A stretch of 64,000 nt of DNA from Mastigamoeba balamuthi (GCA_902651635.1 CACRSC010001923.1:1012195-1076194); one strand, 5' to 3'; shown: positions 1 to 11,364, numbered from the stretch's first letter. Notes: generated from the sequence alone by a model not told the origin. Numbers and translations: made by a program.

Positions 1-1473
1 GAAATAAAGGAAAAAATGACTCTGCTTATGCAACCAGAATGGGATTAAGGGAATGAGAACCACTGAAGCTGCCTGGCTTGAGAATGGCTGAATGATTAAT
101 GACATCATTATCGCAAACTTCTGATTACATGCTAGTGTCTGTCAACTTCCTGATCTCTAAGACATTGATGTTTAAGCATGACATCGTGGAATGAAGAGAA
201 AAAGAAGTAGTGGCAGATGACAGTGCAATGTGCTTCCCCACACTGAGCATCTAAGCCTGTTTTGGAAAAATGCTTATTTCCATCGGATAGAAATTTATAT
301 ATTTCAAATATGCTCCTGGGTTCACATTCATTTTTCAAGCACACTGCAACAGCATGCTTGAACTATGATAGGGGGAGGATGGAATTCCAGAAAAAAGATA
401 TCAGTCAGACCCCCGCCACCTTATAGCTATCTGCTGCCACTTTATATCTGCCACTGGTAGATGCATTTTCCTGTTTTTTTTCCCACTCGAATTGTTCCTC
501 TTTGATGTGTTTTTTATCATTTTCTTTCGAAAATTCCTTTCTTTCGCAAATAATCAAGCATAATTGCTCATAATAAATGAAAAATGAAGAATTCAAAGTG
601 AGAAATGCTACCTTGAGAGAACCGAGAATGCTTATATCCTCATGCAATTGTCACGATTTTTCATGATTTGGTAGGAATTCCTGCCTATCAGTTTGAACTA
701 AAAGTGAAAATTACTGTTTTTTCTATGAGAAATATCGTCGAAAACCATGTGGGAACCTTGTATAGCTGGCTCAAGGGGTCGTCTGCCCCTCATTCCAGCA
801 AGGGAGTGCCTCTTTCTCACTGGTCCTTACTGTTGCCAGCCACTATGCCCGCCTTGTGTTTGAAGAGCTTCCCATTGGCCAAGAGCATCAATGCTAAAGC
901 CATTCCCACATGTTCATCACTCTTCTTCCCCAAGATGACTGTTCTTCCTTGTGGGAGGGTATTGAGACAGTCTTTGAAGACCTTTTTGCAGCCGAGTAAT
1001 GGAGTCATCTGCCCACCCGAATATCTCGTTCAGGAACGTTCCCATCACCGCTGTCAACAGGTAAGGGCACCACCGCACCTGTGCCTCCTCCTGCACACTG
1101 CAGCAGCTTAAGGATTAATTTTCACATTGACCCCTGCTGCTTCAAGCCACCATGCCCACCTTGTGTGTGGAGAGCGTTATGCTTCATAACAAGGACACCT
1201 GCCCCTTCAGAGGAATCAGCACGTTGGTCACGTACTACAAGGTCCATTGCTTCTTCTGGCTTCCTGGTATGCAATGATGGGCAGACCTCAGCTGCACCAC
1301 GTAGTCCCTCTTGCTACCCCACCAGGTGAGGTCATTCCGTTTTTCTCTCGAACACTGTGTTCTGGCCGATGACAATTTTTGTTGTTCTTTTGCACTTCAA
1401 CTTATCCTCAGAACAAAATCAATCGATGTTTACTCGGCTCTGCACTTCATATTGAATCGGCTGACCCATCCGT
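1..1473. other. Lower-GC margin with no recognisable gene
   Basis: This stretch is clearly poorer in G and C than the DNA to its right, and its open frames are short and unlike any family I recognise. A 63-codon minus-strand frame at 817-1008 is the longest plausible piece, but it has no motif I can name. Together with the similar composition at the right edge of the window, it may be transposon-derived or unrelated intergenic DNA. I see no RNA gene in it. Confidence 0.4.
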
Positions 1474-3219
1474 CTAGTCACTGTCGTCGCTGTCGCTGAG
1501 GACTATCGCGTTCGCTGCCGTCTTGCCTGATCTGCAGTGCTTCCTCGGGCGTGCTGACTGGCTGGGCTCCCGCGTGGCGCTGAACGACACGTGCCCGCTC
1601 GGGCTGATGTACGCATACTCGGCGCTGTCCGGCGCCCTGCAGACGATCTCCGACATGTCGTCGTCCTCGTAGAGGTCCTGGCGAGCGCCCCGCAGGTGAG
1701 CCAAGCAAGCTGACATGGAGGTACCTCCAGCAGGCAGGGCTCGCGGCACACCGGGCACTCCCACACGCCCTGCTGCCTGCAGTACTCGAGGAACACCTGT
1801 AGGGGTTGGGCCGAACGGCTGAGAGCGCACGGGCGGCGCTGGCGAGGCCCCCCAGTCTCCCAGGGCGCACTTGGATGTCGAAGCAGCTGCGGTGCGAGCA
1901 CGTGCGGCTGCGGCCCGGATGGGCCATCCTGCGCATGCTCAGCGGGTCCGTCAGTGCCATCCGCTCGCCCCCGAACTCGATCCCGCTGGCGTCCGCGCGC
2001 TCGGCGCTGCTGCGTCTGCCGCGGGGCACGCGGGCGACGAGCTGCTCCGCCGTCAGCGGCGACACGAGCTGCACGACCGCGACGACCGCGGGGCACGGCA
2101 CAAACTGGGGCCGCAGGACCAGCAGCCTGTTGGACCCCGCCGCGACCGCCTGGCCCGCGTGGAACGGGTGTGACGGCTCCCTGCACGGCCCCAGAGGCGC
2201 ACCGGTCCCGGCGCTGCTGCTGCGCGGCGGAGCCGGGCGCCTGTGTGGCCGGCGCGGGGGCAGCGCGTTGCCGTTGACCCGCACAGTGCCGACGAGGACG
2301 TCCGGGGCGTCGATGCCGCTGGGCGCGTGCACGACCCGCAGGTGCACAGACGCCGACCCGCGCCGCACGCGCATGGCAGAGGCCGCGTCGAGTGCGAACG
2401 AGCAGACGGCGGCCGTCGCGGCGACGGCGCTCGCGGCCTCGGGCAGCTCGAGCACCGCGAGGCGCCGCTCCTCGCGGAAGAACGGGTCCTGCAGCTCGCG
2501 GAACGTCTCCTCCCACGGCTGCAGGGCCTCGGCCGCCTCTGCGGGCCCCGGGGACCTCGCGGCCGCCCTGCCACGTGCCGCCACGGCCGAGGCCGACGAC
2601 GCCGCAGCCGCGCTGGCGACCTCCTCGCGGGCCTCCGCGGTCCCCCCAGCGGCCCTGCGCTGGCGGCGGCCCTCCACTGCCGCTGTGGCCGCTCCGGCCG
2701 CTCCAGGGACGCAGGGGCGAGCCTCGTGGGTGCCCTGGGCGGGGGCGGGCGCTCTGGGGGGCCTGGCAGAGGCCCTGGGAGGCTGCGGGCGCTGCGGGCG
2801 GTCGCCGGGGAGGCGGAGCAGAGCCAGCAGGGCCACCATCCCCGTCCTGCCGCCCCTGTTCAGCGGCGGGCGCGACTGCCAGAATGTCAGCGCAGTGTCC
2901 GCCGCGCCCCCCGTCTCGCGGGCGAGCTCCTGGTGCCTCTTCTTCAGCGCGACAAGTGCCCGCTGTTCCAGATTTCGTGAGCGGTCCAGATTCCAGTATT
3001 TTAATATCTAGATATTTTAAATCTAGATATCTGTGCTTAGTTTGAAGTGGCAGGCGAGCAACTGCGCGGCTGCCGCAGCGGCCGGACCTGGAGGGTGCGG
3101 AAGTCGTGCTTGTCGGGGTGCGTGAGCAGGTGGCGGACGTCGTCGTCGGAGCTGAGCTCCAGGCACTCGCGCAGCGCCTGCACGTCGCCCGCGGCGAGCT
3201 CCAGAGTGTCCGACGCCAT
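1474..3219 (-). CDS. PIAS/Siz-type SUMO E3 ligase
   Basis: Four exons (3219-3088, 3007-1871, 1796-1725, 1677-1474) give a 514-residue protein; each join keeps frame (introns of 80, 74 and 47 nt). Residues about 205-335 look like a PINIT domain. Residues about 394-447 form an SP-RING with the signatures ALTDPLS, CSHRSCFD and WECPVC, the zinc-binding E2-recruiting fold of PIAS/Siz ligases. The last ten residues, IVLSDSDDSD, are a textbook SUMO-interaction motif with an acidic tail. The role is SUMO transfer to nuclear and chromatin proteins. The N terminus does not look like the SAP domain usual in PIAS; instead residues 1-80 are helical and charged. The first acceptor (TCTAG) is the least certain join. 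Confidence 0.85.
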
Positions 3220-3494
3220 TCCCAGCGCGAGACCTCAGGGCCGCTGCCTCTGGATGGCCGGTCTGGGGTGCTCTTTACGCCGCTTCGGTTTTTCGCGCTA
3301 TGAATCTCCCGAGATTTTAGCCGGGAGAATCTCGATTTATGGAGGGCAATTCGGAATCACGGACGGTGGGAATAACACTGCGGCCTTTGTTCTCGTTTGT
3401 TCACATATTTCAAGGGGATGAAAGGGGTGAGAGAGGGAGGAGAGAGGAGAGAGAGAGGGAATTGAGGGAGAGCCACGCGATAAGGTGGCGCCTC

Positions 3495-5321
3495 TTAGAT
3501 AGTGCCGTGGGTGAACGTGAAGTCGCCCGAGCCGAGCTCCTCGATGACCCCCCACTCGCCGTTGGCGCCGAACGAGCCCACCGACGCGCACCTCCACTTG
3601 TCCACCAGCACCGCGCTGTGCGTGTGCGCCGTCACGAGCCACTCGGAGCGCTCGAGCCCGTTGGCGATCTTGAGGCCGAGCACAAAGGGGGCGACCTGGC
3701 CGGGCAGCAGCCGCAGGTTGTTGCCCCCGTCGTGCGTCAGCAGCACGCGGGCGCCCGTCGACGACCGCAGCGCCAGCAGCAGCTCCGCGCCCGAGAACAC
3801 CCGCAGCGTCGGGCCCACGGCTGTCCTCCACTTGTCCGCGCAGCTCGAGAACCAGTACCGGTCGTGGTTGCCTGCGGCGTTGGCGGCACGTCAGCACTCC
3901 GACGCTCGGGCCCATCGCTTCAGCGGCAGTGGCGTGGCAGAGAGCAAGTGACCGCGGAAGAGAACACACTTGGCAGAAGGGCGAAGAACAAAGAGGGCGG
4001 TGCACAGGAAAAAGAGCAGAGCACTGACACATCCCTCTGATTCAGCGACAGTGGCAGAGAGCAAGTGACCACGGAGAGAGAACGCACTGGGCACAAAGGT
4101 GCCAGGAGCAAAAAGGGGATGGTGGCTGTGCACACCAGAAAACGAGAGAGAACAGAGCGCGGGTCACCGAAACAAAGCCAATTGAAACAGGACGCTCGGG
4201 TTTCAATTTGCACGGCGACGCTCTACACCGCACGGGGCCAGAGGCTCCAGCACACAGCAGAGACTTTGGCCGAGGCCGCCAGGGGCAAAACAGACAGAGA
4301 CTGCCAGCGGCAGCGGCGGCCGAGAGGGCTGGGCACGAGGGGCAGGGGCCTCCGCGGCGGCCAGCGGGCTCACCTCCGATGATGTAGACGGGCAGCGGCG
4401 ACAGCAGCTCGACGATTCTCGCTATCCTGTCCGCAGACCACTGCGTGTCCAGGCTCGCCGTGCTGTGGAACAGGTCTCCCAGCACAAACGCCTGGCGCAC
4501 CCCCTGCACGGCAATCGGGCAATTGCCCCCGAGTCAAAAACCCGATACCAATCGTCGGAGATGGCGCCAAAATCGGCAAGAAAAGGAGCAGAAAAGCCAC
4601 ACGGACGCGCAGCTCAATTGAATGACGTTGCAGGACGGAGAGGGGACGTGGCACCTGGGACCTGACGATGCCGGGGAGGGCCTCGATGGCCCGGAGCTGT
4701 GCGGCGTCTGTGAAGTAGCTGGCGCCCGGGGTCTGGCCGAGGTGCAGGTCGCCGACGAGCAGCGCCTTCCAGGGGCCGCCGTCGGCGGGCCGCCCCACGT
4801 CGAGCACGGGCCCCGCCTTGAGGCACGCCGCAGCGAACCTCCGCGCCTCGACCCACAGCGCGTCCGCCTCGGCCGCCGCCAGCCGCGTGGGCCCCGCGCG
4901 CGGCCTGTCCGCGGCGTCCTCGACGCGCCGCACGGGGGAGGACGACGACGACGACGACGACGGCGGCAGAGACGCCAGCGAGGGCGACGGGCGGGGGCGC
5001 GTGGACTGCATGGTCCCCAGGTCCACTGTGTGCTCTGCGTTGACGCGCACGAGGCGGTCTCCCGTGGCCACGTACGCCTGCGGGGGGGAGGGAGGGAGGG
5101 GTGCAGTGCAGCGCAGTGCAGTGCAGTGGACCAGCGCGCGCGCGCGTGGGGGAGGAGGGGCGGTATCTCGCAATTAGATTTGTGCGATCGATTGGATTTG
5201 GTCTATCTGGGCGGTTATCGGGAGGCGGGGGAGGCACTTGGAGGGCCTGCTCGAGGACGGCGTTCTCGAGCGGGGCGTAGGGGTGCCAGGCACCGGCGGG
5301 GTCCGACCAGGACCAGCTCAT
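3495..5321 (-). CDS. WWE-domain metallophosphoesterase fusion
   Basis: Exons 5321-5238, 5077-4655, 4503-4374 and 3871-3495 join in frame to 337 residues. The first about 60 residues resemble a WWE domain (MSWSWSD, GAWHPYAP, then VDLGTMQ), a module that binds ADP-ribose chains or ubiquitin-pathway partners. The rest is a calcineurin-like phosphoesterase: metal-ligand motifs GDLHLG, GDLFH, GNHDRYW and TAHTHS appear in the normal order. A serine tract coded by a GAC/TCG repeat links the two parts. The closest general family is the bacterial/archaeal ICC-like phosphoesterases; the substrate cannot be read from sequence. The third intron is unusually long (502 nt) and holds a duplicated segment. 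Confidence 0.75.
3921..4095. repeat. Imperfect direct repeat inside an intron
   Basis: Two copies of a roughly 45-nt element sharing CAGAGAGCAAGTGACC, followed by AGAGAAC and CACT, lie about 117 nt apart at 3925-3975 and 4047-4092. Both are inside the 502-nt third intron of the WWE-phosphoesterase gene, which probably grew by this duplication. Confidence 0.7.
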
Positions 5322-5764
5322 TCAGCAGATAGGGGCAGGGCGCACCGGTTGTTCAGAATCTAGAAATGCGATCTTCTGTGCAGCGCGAGATATATCTGAT
5401 CTCCTGCGGTGCTGCTCAGGAGGGGGCACCTGCCAAAGCGGAGAAAAACAACAACTCTGTTTCCTCCCGCAGGCCCCGGCTAAGGGCGAAAAAATATCCG
5501 AGGCGACTCGGGTGACTCACGCGCAGCGCATTTCATTGCGTGCATCACGGAATTTCAGTGCATAATTTTCTTTTTCAGGGCGTTCCGGATTGGCCCAGAG
5601 GGGACCTGCCGCGCAGACCGATGAATCAGACTGTACTTGATCACAGAAGAACAAGGGAAATTCGTTAAACCAGTAAAACAGCGGAGTTGCTCAGCGCACT
5701 TGATTCGCATTCCCAAAAGGGCCCCGTTGTGCGGACAAGCAGTACCTAAGGCCCGCACGGTCGG
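5322..5764. other. Intergenic region
   Basis: This lies between the start of the WWE-phosphoesterase gene and the stop of the CAP-G gene, both on the minus strand. It should hold the phosphoesterase promoter and the CAP-G 3' end. I see no gene or RNA in it. Confidence 0.5.
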
Positions 5765-8700
5765 TCACAGCAAGGAGACGGCTGTCGGCGGCTGTATGAA
5801 GTCGAAAAACTGCCGCGCCGTAAACTTGAACCCCGGGAGGGCGCTGGCGTCCTCCTCCTCGCCAACCAGGCAGTAGTCCGCGGCCAGTTTGTCCTCCGTC
5901 ACTCGCCCGCCTCCGAGCTGCTCGTTGACTTGTCAGCTGCCTGCGCAAACGCTCGAAAAGGCGGGCGTACGGTTATGAACAGTTTGCAGTGAGACAGCGT
6001 CTGCGCGGAGCCCTCCCTCAGCCCGCTGGCCAGGAAGAACAGCTTCCCCTTAAACGGCTTTCTCCTGTGGTACTTGGTCCCGTACCTGCTCGCCCACCGT
6101 CAGATTCAGATGGGATTGCCGTCAAAGTCAATTGGATTGGCAAAATTGAACTTGATCGCACTTGGACTCCTCGACAAATTGGCCGGCCAGCGAGCTCTCG
6201 AGGATCCACGTGGGCGTCACGATCCAGTACCCGCACAGCGCCCCCGCGATCGTCTTGGGCGTCCTGCGGCTCGCGTGGGCCACCATGTGCGTCACCGTGG
6301 CGTCGAGCGTGTCGTCGCTGATGACGCGCCCCCCGAGCGCCTGCGCCTTCTCCGCGAGCTCGAGCTGCAGCCCGCGCTCCTCCTTGGTGAACCCAGTGAA
6401 CGCCACCACGACGGGCCTGTTCTTCTGTGTTGCCTGCGGTGGCGACGGCATGGGGCTCATCAGCGGCGACACCTCGTCGTTGCGTTCGGGCTCGCGTTCC
6501 CTCTGGTCCTCGTGCTTCGTTGCCTGCGTTGCCTTTGCGGTTGTCGTCGTGGCCGTCTTCTGCGCGGCCTCTGGTGGAGGCCTGACCATCAGTCTGCTCT
6601 TGAGGGCAACGCTCGGCGTCGGTGCCTGCGCAGGTGGCACCTCTGGCGATGACGACTGCTGCTGCGTCGGGGAGATAGGTGTCTTCGTCCTTGCCAGTCT
6701 GCTCTTGTGGGCTGCGCTCATCGGCGTCGTCGGGGCCTGCGCTGGCAGCCCCTCTGGCGACGACGACTGTTGCTGCGTCGGAGAGATCGGCGCCTTCGTC
6801 TTGGCCTCCTCCGAGCGCACTCTGATCAGCGGGGACGCTGGCGGCGACACACCAGCGGGCGCAGGGCGAGCAGCAGAAGCCTCGGGCCTCGGCGCCCCCT
6901 TGTCAGCCGGAGCTGTCTTGGGGGAGTACAGCTTGGCAATGCGCGACTTGAGCCAGTCCGTCTTCCTGCGCTTCTCCTCCGACACGGGCGCGACCAGGGC
7001 GGCCGCGGTCTCGGCCTCGGGCCCCGCGGTGGTCTCTGCAAAGCGCACCCTCCTGGACTGTTTATCCGACTTGGGTCCGTCGACCACGGGCGCTGCCACC
7101 GACTGCGAGCAGGGTACGTCGCCAGAGGAGAGCGCAGGAGACGGCAGCTGCGCGGCGCTGGGGCCCTGCGCTGGGCTCTGCCGGTGCTTCTTCCTGGGGG
7201 TCAGGCCCTCGAGCTCGAACGTCTCGAGCTCCGCAAAGTACTTCTTCTGCTGCTCGATGGCCGCGCGGTCCCGCTCGGCCCTCGCCTCCTCTCGCATGCG
7301 CTTCTTCCGTGCCGACGGCTTCTCCCCGTCGAGCAGCGCGACTGGGGACGCTGGCGTCTTAGGCACCTCGCGCAGTGCGGCGGCGGCCGCCTCTGCCGCA
7401 GCCTCGGCCCTCCGGCGCTCCTCCTCCCTCTTGCTGCGCTCGCGCTCGATCCTCTCGCGCTCCTCCTTGGCCAGCTGCTGCGAGAGCGAGGGCGACGGGC
7501 ACGGGTCCGCGACGACGGGCACAGGCTCCTCATTGGCGACGGGCGGAGGGGGGACGGGGACCGGAGGCGGCGCCGGGAGGGCAGCGAGGACGAAGGCGAC
7601 CCTTGAGGCGAACTCGGCGATGCGGTCGTCGTCGACGCACTGCAGTGTGCGGTGCGCCAGGCGGAGGCAGGTCTCGAGGTGCGCCCGAGAGTGCGTGCGC
7701 GGGTCGACGAGCCTCAGCACCTCGGCCAGATCCGCGCTCCTCGACTGCCACACCCACCTCAGCACGTCCCTGGAGCCCAGAAGTGAGCGATACCCTTCAG
7801 TGCCATTTGACTGCGGCGTTGTGCGAACACAGTGAGGTGCCGGAGGACCGACTCGATGGACCTCGGGGTGCAGTTCTTGGACCCCCGCAGGACGTCCAGC
7901 ACCGCTGCTGCAACGGGGGCCGCAGAGGAGGCGCTCACAACAGCGCACGCCTTAACAGCAGCCCCGAGCGCCTGTCCGACGGCCCTCCAGTGCGCCCTGG
8001 ACCTGTCGCACGCTGCAGCCAACGCAGCCCTCGCGCACCCCCGCGCACGGGCGCTATCCTCGTCGTCCTCCGACGTCTCGGAGCCGTTGCTCTTGCACTT
8101 GGCAACGTGCTGTCCGCCAAGTGTCAGGGCCAGCTCCGTCATAATCTGAGCGAGAAACTCAGCTCAGTGGCAGCTCAGTGGCGCCTCGATGGACGTACCT
8201 TGACTGATCGGAAAGTGTCGGTGAAGCACAGACGAGAAAGGCCCTCGGTCACCGCGAGCTGGAACGAGCGTGGCACTGTTCTGTCACGAGCTATCTTGAG
8301 GAGAAGAGAGAGCGCCGCGCTGCGAGTCCCTCGAGCAGCTTCTCCGCGACGGAATCCCTCGAGCCCAAAAACCACCAGGCAGTCCACAATCGCCTGCGAA
8401 CGAGGAATCAGCCGTCGACACAGCTAGATAAGTGCTCCCACCCCAGTACCTTGAGAGCTACGATTCTGATTCCTGTCTGGTCATTCTCGACGATTTGCGC
8501 CAGCAGGGGGTAGTGCTCCATTGCCAACTCCCTGCACGAGGGGCATCAGCTCAGGATTGCAAGCAACACAAGAGAAAGGACGGCGACGCACTGGCTCAGG
8601 GAGCAAGCGAGGCCAAAGCACGTGACGCCTAGGACGCGCACACTGGGGTCGGGACTGCCGACGGCGGGAACGACCACCTCGGCGAACAGCTCGTGGAGAG

Positions 8701-10448
8701 TGGGGTCCGCGGCCAGGGGCCCTGCGGTGGAGCCGGCAACCTCGACAACCGCGGGCCCCCACGAGAGCAAGCCCTCGGCGGCCCGCAGTGCGCGTAGCGC
8801 CGTGTCGTGCGCCCTGTACTCCTCGTCGGGCATCGAGGCCTCGGCTTCCAGGGCTTCCCTCTCGTCGGACATCATCGGCAGGGTGGCCGACATCTCGCGC
8901 TCTTCCGAGCACAGAGCGCGGTCGTCGCGCTCCTTGACTGATTCATCGAGCGGGTCTCGCAGTTCGGAGATGGACTCTGCGACGATCCTGCAGAGCTCTC
9001 CGCTGTTGAGAACTGCGCACGAGAGTGGCTGCGGGGGACCGAAGTTAGCACGCATACACAACAAAGGAGGCCAAGGTGCCCACCAAAACAGCCGTGGAGA
9101 CGAGGCATCTGTGGATCGCAGGCGTCGAGATGAACGACGTCGCTGTGCTGATAATCTCCCTCCGACCACCCTCGTCCTGGAAGGCGGGGACGAGGAGTTA
9201 CGCAAAAGGGACAGGGGACAGTTGCAGCAACGCGAGGGGCAAGACGCGCACGGTGAGATCGAGATGTGGGGCGATGAGAAGCAACTGCTTCCCGACAAAG
9301 GGCGTGCGGCCGGGCTTGCGGGCGCAGCGGTCCCGCAGAACATCGCAGAACTCCTTGACCGACGGCAGGCACTCGTAGAGCATTTCCTTCCCCTGCGACG
9401 CCCTGTACTCGACGAACACCCTCCACGCCAGCGCAACGGCTAGTGCGGAGTCCATGATAAGCTCGCCGCATCGGGGGCGCCGGACGGGGGCGGGAGAGAG
9501 GTACCGTCGTCGAGAGAGGCCAGCTGCTTGGTGAAGAACGACGGGTCCAGGGACAGATCCGCGAGGAGCCTGCCCGCCAGGTCCGCGAGGACGTCCTCGT
9601 TGGCCGCGGGGCCCAACTCGCGCAGCAGCTCTGTGAGGCCCTCGTCCGCCCCGCGGGACCTCCTGAGCCAGTGCTTCCGCGCCAAGGCGGCGAACAGCGC
9701 CTGCAGCTCCCCCGGGGCGCCCACCAGCGCGGCCCTGGCGAGCTCGAGGCGCTGGGCGACGGGCACCGCGCTGCCCGCCCCGCAGAGCATCGAGCACGCG
9801 GCGTCGCGCACACGCGCGTCCACGTCGCGCACGCGTGAGACCACCGCGGCTGCCACAAGGGGCTCGCTCAGGGAGCCGGGCCGCGACCTGAGGGCGGCGA
9901 GGGCGGCCGCCCTGACGCCCCTGGCGCTGTCGCAGAGCGCGTCGACGGCAGCGCCAAGAGCGAGCGGGCAGGGCGACGAGGCGAGGGCCCTCACGCACGC
10001 CTCCCGCACGGGGGCGCGCACGTCGGCACGGGCCCTCGCAGCGGCCGACTCGAGCAGCGCGGCCGCGGCGTCGGGAGCGCGGCCGCCGCTCAGGCNCGGC
10101 GCCGCACAGGCGCAGCAGCTCCGCAGCGAATCTCGCGGACCTCTCGCGGGCCTTTGCGTCCGGGGCCCCCAGACGCGCTCGCAGGTGCTCGAGGGCGCAG
10201 GCCAGCGAGTCGCCGGGGCCCGAGAGAGCGAGCTGGGCGGCCCTCCTGGCGGCGTGGGCAGTGGCCGAGGGGGCGCCGGGCGCTGCGAGGGCGGCGTCGA
10301 CGCAGGAGCGCCACGCCGAAGTGCACGCGGAAGCGTCGCGCGCCCACAGCGCAGCATAGCCCGACGCGGGCGCGGCGTCGTCGGCAAAGAGCGCTGCCAC
10401 CGACTGGGAGATGGCGTCGGCCGAGTCGCGCCGCCGGGCTCTCGGCAT
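5765..10448 (-). CDS. NCAPG: Condensin subunit CAP-G with C-terminal tandem BRCT domains
   Basis: Ten exons (10448-9505, 9439-9252, 9176-9060, 9028-8588, 8527-8450, 8393-8199, 8145-7829, 7769-6162, 6085-5971, 5917-5765) give 1384 residues; every exon length fits the phase of the next. Residues 1 to about 830 are HEAT repeats with condensin-3 hallmarks such as DEGGRR, VTCFGLACSLSQC and AIVDCLVVFGLEG. A charged, coiled-coil and Ser/Pro linker (about 840-1205) holds two copies of a PISPTQQQSSSPE element, good CDK-site candidates. Two BRCT domains end the protein (ALGGRV and WIVTPTWI in the first, LGGGRV in the second). Human CAP-G is about 1015 residues and has no BRCT. One N at 10096 adds an extra base and is treated as a sequence error. 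The 31-nt intron at 9029-9059 is tentative. Confidence 0.85.
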
Positions 10449-10518
10449 CTTGAGACGAGCGCGTGCGGGTTTCTGTGGTTGTGTTGTTGCCAATCGAATC
10501 CAAAAAAACCAACAACAG

Positions 10519-10563
10519 AGGAGATTTCCGGGGGAGGAGTATCTTCCGGGCAAGAAATCTCCT
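10519..10563. repeat. Inverted repeat upstream of CAP-G
   Basis: AGGAGATTTC and its exact complement GAAATCTCCT flank a 25-nt loop. It sits between the stop of the RhiA-like gene and the start of CAP-G, both on the minus strand, so it could act in 3'-end formation of the former or in control of the latter. Confidence 0.5.
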
Positions 10564-10605
10564 GGGTTTTTTGCGTATCAACAATTGATGCTGCGGCCCA
10601 CTTGC

Positions 10606-11364
10606 CTACTGGTACTGGACGGGCCCCCACGTGTTGTCGGGCCTCAGCTCGACGACGGCCTTGTTCCTGCCGTCGCCCGGGAACCGCACCAGCGCCGAGG
10701 CGTCGGCCCTGGCCGTCAGCACGTCGCCCTGCCTGACCGCCGACAGCGTGGCCGCCACGCGGAACGCCAGCGGCTCGCACTGCATCACGTACGTGACGTT
10801 GGGCTCGGCCTGCACGGCCAGCGTCGCAGCCCCGCCGACGGCCAGGCCCGCAGCGACCTGCGTGGGGACCACAGTGCCGTCGGCCTTGATGGCCAGCCGC
10901 CCGGACTGGCCGCTGCTCTGCTGCTGGCCGTAGAACCTGTAGGCGCCCATGTCGTCGCGGCCCAGGCGCACCTCGTTGCCCCTGTCGACGCGGGCGGACC
11001 CCTTCTGCGCCCCGGTGAAGCGCCCCGACTCGAGGTTGGCGAGCGACCACACAAAGTCGACGCCGTCGTCGCGCCACTCGAACGAGAGGCGGCCCTGCGG
11101 GGCCACGGCCTCTGCCTGCCACGCGAGGCACCTGACGCTGGGCGCCGCGTTGGCGCTGGCCTGGCAGACCACCACCGTCTTGCTCGACACCGAGCTGTTG
11201 AGGACCTCGATGCTGTACTGCTGCTGGGCCTGCGAGTCTGCCGCTGCTGCCTCTGCCACAGCCGTCGCCGTCGCTGCTGGCGCTTCCCCTGTTTTCTCCG
11301 GCGTGGGGCGGGTGGTGCTGCACTCCTGGCGGCTCGCGCGCGAGGCTTTGTGGGTGTCGCCCAT
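10606..11364 (-). CDS. RhiA-like protein, diverged copy with N-terminal extension
   Basis: A single open frame of 252 residues. From about residue 48 it follows the layout of the RhiA family seen in rhizobia and cyanobacteria: a YSIEVLNSS start, CLAWQAEAV, FEWRDD, FVWSL, an ADGTVV segment and a QAEPNVTYV segment near two thirds. It is much more diverged than the three other copies in this window and has an extra Ala/Thr-rich 45-residue N terminus. The absence of introns contrasts with the neighbouring eukaryotic genes. RhiA was described as a quorum-regulated rhizosphere protein of unknown biochemical role, so no function is claimed. The start is the first ATG that leads into the family region. 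Confidence 0.7.
   Translation of the reverse strand: MGDTHKASRASRQECSTTRPTPEKTGEAPAATATAVAEAAAADSQAQQQYSIEVLNSSVSSKTVVVCQASANAAPSVRCLAWQAEAVAPQGRLSFEWRDDGVDFVWSLANLESGRFTGAQKGSARVDRGNEVRLGRDDMGAYRFYGQQQSSGQSGRLAIKADGTVVPTQVAAGLAVGGAATLAVQAEPNVTYVMQCEPLAFRVAATLSAVRQGDVLTARADASALVRFPGDGRNKAVVELRPDNTWGPVQYQ

Noticed and set aside
1806-3045. Long plus-strand open frames over the PIAS gene
   Set aside because: They are antisense shadows in GC-rich DNA; the minus strand carries PINIT and SP-RING motifs with valid introns.
6162-7835. 557-codon plus-strand frame opposite CAP-G
   Set aside because: It is low-complexity Ser/Ala/Gly, with no family, and antisense to a well-supported coding exon.
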